Below, piece by piece: positions 1 through 5,329 of a DNA stretch of 6,154 nucleotides. This DNA is from Pseudomonadota bacterium (lineage in GTDB: Bacteria > Desulfobacterota > JADFVX01). Both the position numbers and the translations under genes were made by a program. The notes under the pieces were generated by a model, which saw only the letters and a program-made list of their open reading frames with translations, had not been told where the DNA came from and searched no databases. Each line of letters begins with the position of its first letter. Within the stretch, counting starts at the first letter, position 1. Location: assembly GCA_015222755.1 (NCBI GenBank), contig JADFVX010000031.1, positions 1 to 6,154 of the forward strand, written 5' to 3'.

Positions 1-573
1 AGGGCAAGAAGGAAGCGTTTTGAAGGTCTCAAAGGTGATGAGAAGTACCTCAGGTATAAGCATACCGAAGATAACATCTCCCCTGTAGCCTTTCCGGGCG
101 ACAAGGGCGGAAGGCATATCGCCACCGGTCTTGAACATAGTGAGAGTGGAGCGCCCAGGTTTGATGAAGTAAACAGGGTGAAGATGATGGACAAGCGTTT
201 CGACAAGATCGCCAACATCGAGAAGGAGTACGGGCCCGCAGAGTTTGAGGGTGACGATCAGAACGATATAGGTCTAATCGCATGGGGCTCATCAATCGGT
301 TGTGTCAGGGAGACAGTAAAGCGTCTAAGGGCTAAAGGCAAAAAGGTTGCCGCTCTCTATCCTAAGCTGGTATGGCCACTTCCAGTTGACCAGATCAACG
401 AGTTTGCTTCCAAATGCGATAAGATCATGGTGCCTGAAGTTAACTATCAGGGGCAGTTTGCCGAACTGATTAGGTCAAAGACCGACATCAACCCGATAAA
501 GTATAACATCTATGCCGGTATGCCATTTACACCTGCTGAGATGTGCGAAAAAGTTGAGGAGGTGATAGGATGA
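1..573 (+). CDS. korA: 2-oxoacid:ferredoxin oxidoreductase, alpha subunit (KorA-like), 3' part only
   Basis: The frame is open from the first base, so the gene begins upstream of the window; 190 residues plus a TGA stop are present. This is the C-terminal part of the alpha subunit of a 2-oxoacid:ferredoxin oxidoreductase, a cytoplasmic enzyme that makes acyl-CoA and CO2 from a 2-oxoacid and CoA while reducing ferredoxin. Seen in the fragment: ATGLEHSESGAP (residues 41-52), the basic R-VKMMDKRFDKI segment (59-70), a domain beginning GLIAWGSSIG (91-100) with the pattern of the C-terminal alpha domain, and VNYQGQFAELI (147-157), matching the conserved E-N-x-GQ-x-L segment. In two-subunit enzymes the gamma domain is usually fused to the N-terminus of this chain; that part would lie outside the window. 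Substrate is most likely 2-oxoglutarate from overall resemblance to KorA, but pyruvate or a branched-chain oxoacid cannot be excluded. The stop overlaps the korB start by 4 bp (ATGA), which indicates coupled expression. Confidence 0.93.
   Translation, partial: RARRKRFEGLKGDEKYLRYKHTEDNISPVAFPGDKGGRHIATGLEHSESGAPRFDEVNRVKMMDKRFDKIANIEKEYGPAEFEGDDQNDIGLIAWGSSIGCVRETVKRLRAKGKKVAALYPKLVWPLPVDQINEFASKCDKIMVPEVNYQGQFAELIRSKTDINPIKYNIYAGMPFTPAEMCEKVEEVIG
556..566 (+). promoter_or_regulatory. Strong Shine-Dalgarno site for korB
   Basis: The sequence GAGGAGGTGAT lies inside the last codons of korA. It is close to a full complement of the 3' end of 16S rRNA, with 7 nt between the GGAGG core (558-562) and the ATG at 570. 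Together with the ATGA stop/start overlap it fixes the korB start and predicts efficient, coupled translation of the two subunits in near-equal amounts. Confidence 0.85.
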
Positions 574-1445
574 AAAGTTCAGCACTTAACAAGGTAGAAC
601 TGTCTCCCAAGGAATATAAAAGTGACATAACGCCCGTATGGTGTCCCGGTTGTGGCGACTATGCTGTCTTAAACAGCGTTTACAAGGCAATAAGCCAACT
701 TGGACTTGATCCTGAGCAGACGGTATTCGTATCCGGTATCGGTTGTTCTTCGAGACTCCCTTACTTCGTAGATGCCTACGCAATGCATACACTCCACGGC
801 AGGGCTCTTCCTGTTGCGGCAGGTGTAAAGCTTGGAAATCCTGAGCTTGAGGTCATCTGTGTAGGTGGTGACGGCGACGGCCTTTCTATCGGTGGTGGGC
901 ATTTCCCGCATACTGCAAGGAAGAACACGGACATCACATACATCATGATGGACAACTCCGTATACGGTCTGACCAAGTGTCAGGTGTCTCCAACGAGTGA
1001 CGAGGGTATGAAGACAAAGACGACGCCTCACGGAAGTTTTGATAATCCTATCAATCCTATAGCTTTTGCCCTTACCTACGGTGCGACATTTGTTGCCCAG
1101 GCATTTGCCGGCAAACCGAAGGACTGTGCGGAGATCATACAGAAGGCAATAGACCATGAGGGTTTCTCATACGTGAACATCCTTTCTCCATGCCCGACCT
1201 TCAACAGCATTAATACGGCGGCATCCTACAAGGAGAGCACCAAGCCACTTCCAGAAGGTTATACGCCGGACAGCAGGGCCAAAGCTCTTGAGATCGCTAT
1301 GGGGCCTGAGGCTAGAGACCTTATGGGTATCTACTTCCAGGAGAGAACGCCTACATTGATTGAGAAGATCGATGGTCTTATCGAGAGCCAGGGTGGAAAA
1401 GGTGACTTTGATATCCAGAAGATCGCAGACGGGTACAAAGTATAG
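570..1445 (+). CDS. korB: 2-oxoacid:ferredoxin oxidoreductase, beta subunit (KorB-like)
   Basis: The 291-residue product is the thiamine-diphosphate and [4Fe-4S]-binding subunit that pairs with the upstream alpha subunit; its length is typical for KorB. The four expected cluster ligands are visible: C25 and C28 in WCPGCGDY, C59 in GIGCSSR, and C208 in SPCPTF. The TPP/Mg2+ motif runs from about G99 to N129 (VGGDGDGLSIGGGH, then MMDNSVYG). The following segment reads GLTKCQVSPTS (133-143); family members I recall usually have glycine where C137 stands. The C-terminal 60 residues (AMGPEARDLMGIYFQER) resemble KorB proteins. The start is the first ATG in frame and is supported by an excellent Shine-Dalgarno site. 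The enzyme would act in the cytoplasm, oxidatively in an anaplerotic or TCA-type route, or reductively if the host fixes CO2 by the reverse TCA cycle; the sequence does not decide this. Assignment to 2-oxoglutarate rather than another oxoacid is by family resemblance only. Confidence 0.93.
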   Translation: MKSSALNKVELSPKEYKSDITPVWCPGCGDYAVLNSVYKAISQLGLDPEQTVFVSGIGCSSRLPYFVDAYAMHTLHGRALPVAAGVKLGNPELEVICVGGDGDGLSIGGGHFPHTARKNTDITYIMMDNSVYGLTKCQVSPTSDEGMKTKTTPHGSFDNPINPIAFALTYGATFVAQAFAGKPKDCAEIIQKAIDHEGFSYVNILSPCPTFNSINTAASYKESTKPLPEGYTPDSRAKALEIAMGPEARDLMGIYFQERTPTLIEKIDGLIESQGGKGDFDIQKIADGYKV

Positions 1446-1469
1446 TACTAATCTGTATTTAGGAAATTG

Positions 1470-1499
1470 AAAAGGCCGTCCATTTGGACGGCCTTTTTT
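1470..1499 (+). terminator. Intrinsic terminator of the kor operon, possibly bidirectional
   Basis: An 8-bp perfect GC-rich stem (1474-1481 with 1486-1493, GGCCGTCC/GGACGGCC) closes a 4-nt ATTT loop. Four further A-T pairs extend its base (1470-1473 with 1494-1497), and the plus strand continues as a run of six T. It begins 24 nt after the korB stop, as expected for a rho-independent terminator. Read on the minus strand the same stem is followed by TTTTCAATTT, so it could also stop transcripts arriving from the rnf-corC operon. Confidence 0.93.
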
Positions 1500-1553
1500 G
1501 TTGTGATTTTTTGATGTAAGGGGAATCTATTCGCTCTTGCAGTTGGAGAGAGA

Positions 1554-1580
1554 ATGCTTCGACAGGCTCAGCATGACGGT
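1554..1580. repeat. Short hairpin-forming element resembling a dispersed intergenic repeat
   Basis: Arms ATGCT (1554-1558) and AGCAT (1570-1574) form a perfect 5-bp stem around the 11-nt segment TCGACAGGCTC, followed by GACGGT. From memory, the same core flanked by other complementary arms (for example CCCT and AGGG) occurs many times between genes in a wide range of environmental bacterial genomes; on the minus strand this copy begins CGTCATGCTGAGCCTGTCG. Only one copy is present here, so repeat status rests on recognition and not on the window. Its location in the non-coding gap between convergent genes is typical of such elements. Its function is unknown; mobile-element-like spread or a role in 3'-end RNA structure are both possible. 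Confidence 0.55.
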
Positions 1581-1752
1581 TTTTACTTTCTTAGGGGCAG
1601 CTCAAAGGCCGTATCTCCCTAAGCTTGCCTTCGAGATCGTAACAAGTAGCATTTGGTGACCATTACAATTTGAGGCCTCTACAGACCCCTTACTTGAATT
1701 AAATAGCTACACATCCTATTTATTGGCGATACTCAAAGGGAGGTAGTGCCAG
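1581..1752. other. Non-coding remainder of the convergent intergenic region
   Basis: The whole gap between korB and the corC-like gene is 335 bp (1446-1780). Apart from the terminator, the repeat-like hairpin and the inverted repeat listed separately, this stretch holds nothing I can identify. It has no open frame with a recognisable protein, no tRNA-like cloverleaf and no clear promoter. Because both flanking genes point into it, no promoter for either is expected here. Confidence 0.6.
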
Positions 1753-1782
1753 AAGGAATATTGGACAGGATACAATATCCTT
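1753..1782 (-). other. Imperfect inverted repeat at the 3' end of the corC-like gene
   Basis: Read on the minus strand, AAGGATATTG pairs with CAATATTCCTT apart from one bulged T, around a 9-nt loop. The structure begins at the stop codon of the corC-like gene. It is AT-rich and is not followed by a clear T tract (the next bases are CTGGCAC), so it is a poor rho-independent terminator. It may protect the 3' end of the transcript or be a degenerate terminator. Confidence 0.4.
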
Positions 1783-3052
1783 ACTCACACTTATCACCTT
1801 CAGACAACTTTTTAACCTTTACCTTCTTAACGGCCTGACCATCCAGCTTGCTGGCGGTAAATTCAAAACCCATATACTCAAAGGATTCACCGATGCCGGG
1901 GATAGCACCCAGACCGTCCAGCAGCAGGCCCGCTACAGTATTGAAATCATCCTCGTCAGGAAGCTCCACGCCCAGTTCTTTAGCAAGATCACGGACAGTC
2001 ATCTTGCCCTCTACGGTAATACTACCGTCCTTGTGCCTTACTATCTGCGTGACCCTGCTGTCAGATTCATCCCAGATCTCACCGACTATCTCCTCAAGGA
2101 GGTCTTCCATCGTCACGAGCCCCTCTATTCCACCAAACTCATCGAGAATAATGGCCATGTGGATCCTTTTCTTCTGGAAGTCCGCAAGCTGTTCCTGTAT
2201 CTTTTTGGTCTCGGGGATAAAATAAGGATCGCTTATTATGCTTTCCAGCTTGAACTCCTTTCCCAAGGCCAGCGCCTTCAGAAATTCATTCACCATAATA
2301 ACACCCTCTATCTTTTCGATGTCCCCCTTATAGACAGGTATCCTTGAATGCGACGTAGCAATAATCGCCTTTGTTATATCATCAAGGCTGTCCTCCACGC
2401 TTAGGGCAAACATCTCCGTCCGAGGGACCATCACGTCTTTGACGCTGATATCCCTAAGCTCAAGGATGCCATGGAGCATATCCTTCTTTTTGCTTCCCAG
2501 TATCCCTTCTTCCTCACCAAGCAGTATCATAGTCTTGAGTTCATCTTCGCTAAAGACATCACCCTTCTTCTTTTTGATACCGAGGATCTTCAGTATGCCG
2601 TTGCTGAAAAAGGTAATAAAAACAACGAGAGGTTTAAGCGCTATCATAAGTAGTGCCAGTGGCCGGGCGACAAAGTATGAAACGCCTTCCGAGTGATATG
2701 CAGAGAAGGTCTTGGGTGTCACCTCTGCAAAGATAAGGAGTACAAGGGTCATTATAATGGTGGCATAAAGAATGCCGAGGTCCGGGCCCCAGATAGAAAT
2801 AGCAAGAGATGTAGCCAGTGCGGAACTCGCTACATTTACGAGGTTGTTACCAAGTAAGATAGTGCCTATTAGGGAGTCAGGGCGGCTTAGGACTTTGTCG
2901 AGGATTTTGGCACCTTTACGCCCTTCCATCAACTGGTGCCTGAGTTTAAGCTTGTTGAGCGCCATAAGCGCAGTCTCGGAGCCGGAGAAAAAACCGGAAC
3001 AAAGAATAAGGACAAAAAGCGCAAGGAGGTGCAGGGTTGTGCTTAAATCCAT
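1781..3052 (-). CDS. CNNM/CorC (HlyC/CorC) family membrane protein with DUF21, CBS-pair and CorC_HlyC domains
   Basis: The 423-residue product is full length for the family. The N-terminal DUF21/CNNM transmembrane domain (about 1-155) has hydrophobic segments near 5-22, 61-86, 92-112 and 128-152 and the family motifs GSETALMALNKLKLRHQL (24-41), GNNLVN (68-73) and AEVTPKT (109-115). A CBS pair follows: one repeat from about 205 (DVMVPRTEM) to 260 and a second from about 270 to 327, including DEFGGIEGLVTMEDLLEEIVGEI-type sequence at 304-326. The C-terminal CorC_HlyC domain (about 335-415) includes DDFNTVAGLLLDGLGAIPGIGE. Family members are inner-membrane proteins tied to Mg2+ (or Co2+) homeostasis, with CBS domains binding nucleotide; older 'hemolysin' labels are not informative. 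An in-frame TAA eight codons upstream leaves this ATG as the first start, with GGAGAG (3062-3067) 9 nt before it. The gene lies 103 bp after rnfE on the same strand and may be the last gene of the rnf operon. Exact substrate is not shown by sequence. Confidence 0.92.
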   Translation of the reverse strand: MDLSTTLHLLALFVLILCSGFFSGSETALMALNKLKLRHQLMEGRKGAKILDKVLSRPDSLIGTILLGNNLVNVASSALATSLAISIWGPDLGILYATIIMTLVLLIFAEVTPKTFSAYHSEGVSYFVARPLALLMIALKPLVVFITFFSNGILKILGIKKKKGDVFSEDELKTMILLGEEEGILGSKKKDMLHGILELRDISVKDVMVPRTEMFALSVEDSLDDITKAIIATSHSRIPVYKGDIEKIEGVIMVNEFLKALALGKEFKLESIISDPYFIPETKKIQEQLADFQKKRIHMAIILDEFGGIEGLVTMEDLLEEIVGEIWDESDSRVTQIVRHKDGSITVEGKMTVRDLAKELGVELPDEDDFNTVAGLLLDGLGAIPGIGESFEYMGFEFTASKLDGQAVKKVKVKKLSEGDKCE

Positions 3053-3155
3053 GGCAAAGGACTCTCCACAAGCTTATTCAAAGGAATAAAAGGCAGCAAA
3101 TATGAGGATAAATCAGAAGGGTCGGGATCCATTACCTTTTCAGTACAGCAATAGG
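3053..3155 (-). other. Spacer between rnfE and the corC-like gene
   Basis: This 103-bp gap has no strong terminator and no convincing promoter on the minus strand. A weak 6-bp AT hairpin (TTATTC/GAATAA) sits shortly upstream of the corC-like Shine-Dalgarno site and lacks a T tract. Read-through from rnfE is therefore plausible. No remnant of rnfA or rnfB is visible. Confidence 0.5.
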
Positions 3156-3746
3156 TTACTTGTTTTCAATCTTATTGAAAAAGGCGATTATAAACCCGAG
3201 AGCAATAAAGGCACCGGGAGGCAGTATCATAACTATAAGAGGCATGTAGCTGTCTCCCAGGATAGAGGCCCCGAATATAGAGCCGTTCCCCAGAAGTTCA
3301 CGTACTCCGCCTAGTATGACCAGCGCCAGCGTAAAACCGAGGCCTACGGAAACACCGTCTACTATGGAGCGGCCCAGGTTGTTCTTTGAGGCAAAACCTT
3401 CTGAACGACCCAGTATCATACAGTTAACAACGATTAGGGGTATGAAAAGCCCCAGACTCTTATGAAGCTGGAAGAAGTAACCGGCCATCACAAGATCGGT
3501 AATGGTAACAAAAGAGGCAATTATCACGATATAGCAGGGAATACGGACCTTGGAGGGGATGAAATCCCTGACAAGTGATACGACTATGTTTGCGCATATT
3601 AGTACGAAGGTGGAAGCCACCCCCATGGCAAAGCCGTTTTCCGCCGATGTCGTAACGGCAAGAAGCGGGCACATACCCAGAAGCTGGATAAATACGGGGT
3701 TTTCAGTCCATATGCCTTTTTTGATGATGTCGTTATATCCGCTCAT
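3156..3746 (-). CDS. rnfE: Rnf complex integral membrane subunit E
   Basis: The 196-residue product is a very hydrophobic polytopic protein of the RnfE/RsxE/NqrD family, with about six membrane segments. Diagnostic motifs are GMCPLLAVTTSAENG (24-38), KVRIPCYIVIIASFVT (66-81) and IPLIVVNCMILGRSEGFA (102-119). C26 and C109 sit 83 residues apart, the same spacing as the two cysteines of NqrD (29 and 112) that help hold the intramembrane [2Fe-2S] cluster; the other two ligands come from the partner subunit RnfA, which is not in this window. In the complex RnfE passes electrons across the membrane between the cytoplasmic ferredoxin/NADH modules and the periplasm-facing flavins. Its ATG overlaps the rnfG stop (ATGA, 3743-3746) and has GAGGTG at 3755-3760, 8 nt upstream. 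RsxE and NqrD share the fold, but the neighbouring RnfC, with two ferredoxin-type clusters, decides for Rnf. Confidence 0.95.
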   Translation of the reverse strand: MSGYNDIIKKGIWTENPVFIQLLGMCPLLAVTTSAENGFAMGVASTFVLICANIVVSLVRDFIPSKVRIPCYIVIIASFVTITDLVMAGYFFQLHKSLGLFIPLIVVNCMILGRSEGFASKNNLGRSIVDGVSVGLGFTLALVILGGVRELLGNGSIFGASILGDSYMPLIVMILPPGAFIALGFIIAFFNKIENK

Positions 3747-4336
3747 TTCGCCAACACCTCATCCTTATGGGCCGCAAAGAAATCAAGCCCTGACTTTACC
3801 GCCTGAGTTACCGCCCTGGGCGATATGGTAGCACCCGTCAATTGATCAAAATCACCACCGTCTTTCTTGACAAGCCATACCGTGTTTTCAAGGTTCTTTC
3901 CCTTGTAGCGGTCTTCAAACCAGGTAAAGGTTATCTTGTCGCCAAGACCTGGGGTCTCCGCATGACTGACGACCTCTATGGCTGTGACCGTACCGGAAGG
4001 GTCGACACCTACCATGACCTCAATCAGGCCGGAATAGCCTTCCGTGGTGGAGGTCTTGAAGGCTACGCCTATCAATTCGCCTTCCTTACTGCCGCGATAA
4101 AATACCGTCTTGATATCATTACCTTTTTTGTCCTTCCCCGAGACCAGTTCAACAATATCCTGGTCAGGCTCGTTATCATAATCAGGCAGTACCGTTTTTA
4201 TGGCGCGCAGGATTTCCTGACGCTTTGCCTCAGCTATCGGCTCCTTGGTAATATCGTAAACCTTCGCAAGGCAAACCGCCGCTATTGAGGTAACGATGGT
4301 CAGGACAATCGCCATCTTTATAACGTCTTTGTTCAT
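3743..4336 (-). CDS. rnfG: Rnf complex FMN-binding subunit G
   Basis: The 197-residue product has one N-terminal membrane anchor (about residues 7-25) and an extracytoplasmic FMN-binding domain. The flavinylation site is the DQLTGATIS segment at 164-172, in which T170 is the threonine expected to receive FMN through a phosphoester bond made by the ApbE flavin transferase. The conserved SHAETPGLGDK segment lies at 124-134. RnfG and RnfD together carry covalent flavins that relay electrons in the Rnf complex. The gene starts on an ATG that shares one base with the rnfD TGA stop (TGATG), so translation is probably coupled; the upstream Shine-Dalgarno match is weak (a G run at 4344-4348). No apbE gene is visible in the window, so it must be encoded elsewhere. 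NqrC is the homologue in Na+-NQR, but length and neighbours fit RnfG. Confidence 0.95.
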   Translation of the reverse strand: MNKDVIKMAIVLTIVTSIAAVCLAKVYDITKEPIAEAKRQEILRAIKTVLPDYDNEPDQDIVELVSGKDKKGNDIKTVFYRGSKEGELIGVAFKTSTTEGYSGLIEVMVGVDPSGTVTAIEVVSHAETPGLGDKITFTWFEDRYKGKNLENTVWLVKKDGGDFDQLTGATISPRAVTQAVKSGLDFFAAHKDEVLAK

Positions 4337-5328
4337 CAGGCTGCCCCCGTACCAAAACGTTTAGGCTTCGTATATCTGTCTATAAGCGGCGTGGCCGAGT
4401 TCATCAGCAGTATGGCAAATGAGACCCCTTCGGGGTAAGCGCCCCAGAGACGTATAATCATAGTAATAATACCGCAACCTGCGCCGAAAATAAGCATACC
4501 TTTGGGAGTTGTCGGTGAGGTCACATAATCTGTCGCCATGAAGAATGCGCCCAATATCATTCCGCCTGCAAGGATATGGAAAAGCGGATCTGCATAGCGC
4601 GTCGGGTCTATAAGCCAGAAGATTCCTGCAAAGGCTGCCGCCGATGCAACAAATGACACAGGTATATACCAGGTAATATAACCCTTGTATAGCAGATAGA
4701 CCCCTCCAAGAATAAGTGCAATTGCAGATGCCTCACCGAGGCTTCCACCTATATTACCTATAAAGAGAGCGTTATCGGTGATACCCTTTATGGAATCGAT
4801 GTTGCCATCCTTCATCAAGCCATCTTTGATAATTCCAAGGGGCGTTGCCTCTGTAACTGCGTCTGATCCAACTCCGCCGCCAAACTTAGCTACAGGCCTG
4901 GACCATGTAGTCATCTGGACGGGGAAGGATATGAGCAGAACAACCCTGGCAACAAGGGCCGGATTGAAGGGATTGTAGCCAAGACCGCCGTATACATGCT
5001 TTCCCATGCCTATAGCTATTGCAGAACCAAGCACCACAAGCCACCATGGTGAAGAGGGTGGAAGGTTCATTGCCAGCAGGATGCCAGTAAGTGCGGCACT
5101 ACCGTCATAGGTAGTCACTTTTTTATTCATCGCCTTCTGTATCATGGCCTCAAAGGCGATACACGATGCTATGGAAAGGGCTATAACAAAAAGCGCAGGA
5201 GCTCCGAAATAGTACACCCCAACCAGCGACGCAGGCAAAAGTGTCAGTATCACGGTGTGCATCGTCTTTGCAATGGACTCACCGCTGTGTATATGTGGAG
5301 ATGATGAAATTAGGAGTTTATCGTCCAT
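4336..5328 (-). CDS. rnfD: Rnf complex integral membrane FMN subunit D
   Basis: The 330-residue product is a polytopic membrane protein of the RnfD/NqrB family, at the usual length for RnfD. Diagnostic segments are SSSPHIHSG (8-16), TTYDGSAALTGILLAMNLPP (72-91), GYNPFNPALVARV (117-129), and TDYVTSPTTPKG (266-277). The covalent FMN site is SDAVTEATPLG (155-165), with T162 as the expected acceptor. The chain ends with PLIDRYTKPKRFG, a common RnfD C-terminal pattern. RnfD forms part of the ion-translocating membrane core, coupling ferredoxin oxidation to Na+ or H+ export; which ion is used cannot be read from this sequence. The ATG lies one base after the rnfC TAA stop, with AAGGA (5337-5341) 8 nt upstream of it, so it is in the same operon. 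Confidence 0.96.
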   Translation of the reverse strand: MDDKLLISSSPHIHSGESIAKTMHTVILTLLPASLVGVYYFGAPALFVIALSIASCIAFEAMIQKAMNKKVTTYDGSAALTGILLAMNLPPSSPWWLVVLGSAIAIGMGKHVYGGLGYNPFNPALVARVVLLISFPVQMTTWSRPVAKFGGGVGSDAVTEATPLGIIKDGLMKDGNIDSIKGITDNALFIGNIGGSLGEASAIALILGGVYLLYKGYITWYIPVSFVASAAAFAGIFWLIDPTRYADPLFHILAGGMILGAFFMATDYVTSPTTPKGMLIFGAGCGIITMIIRLWGAYPEGVSFAILLMNSATPLIDRYTKPKRFGTGAA

Positions 5329-5329
5329 G

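Noticed and set aside
669..1157. Minus-strand open frame of 162 codons opposite korB
   Set aside because: It is a shadow of a well-supported conserved gene. Its translation is rich in arginine, cysteine and tyrosine, with no family resemblance and no Shine-Dalgarno support.
1446..1780. Search for tRNA, small RNA, CRISPR or gene remnants in the convergent gap
   Set aside because: No cloverleaf, no regularly spaced repeats and no frame with recognisable protein similarity were seen on either strand.
1848..2225. Plus-strand open frame of 125 codons opposite the corC-like gene
   Set aside because: It is very serine- and proline-rich, typical of a frame complementary to a conserved gene; the corC frame has full domain support.
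3053..3155. Possible promoter for the corC-like gene (TTGCTG, 17 nt, TAAGCT on the minus strand)
   Set aside because: Only three of six bases match the sigma-70 consensus in each box, which is no better than expected by chance in an AT-rich spacer.
3842..4288. Plus-strand open frame of 148 codons opposite rnfG
   Set aside because: It is antisense to conserved rnfG codons, its product has no recognisable domain, and there is no promoter or ribosome site.
4336..5328. A second SATPL-like segment in RnfD (residues 311-315) resembling the flavin site at 160-164
   Set aside because: It lacks the upstream acidic and hydroxyl pattern of the flavinylation motif and lies in the segment that leads into the C-terminal PLIDRYT pattern; chance similarity is likelier.
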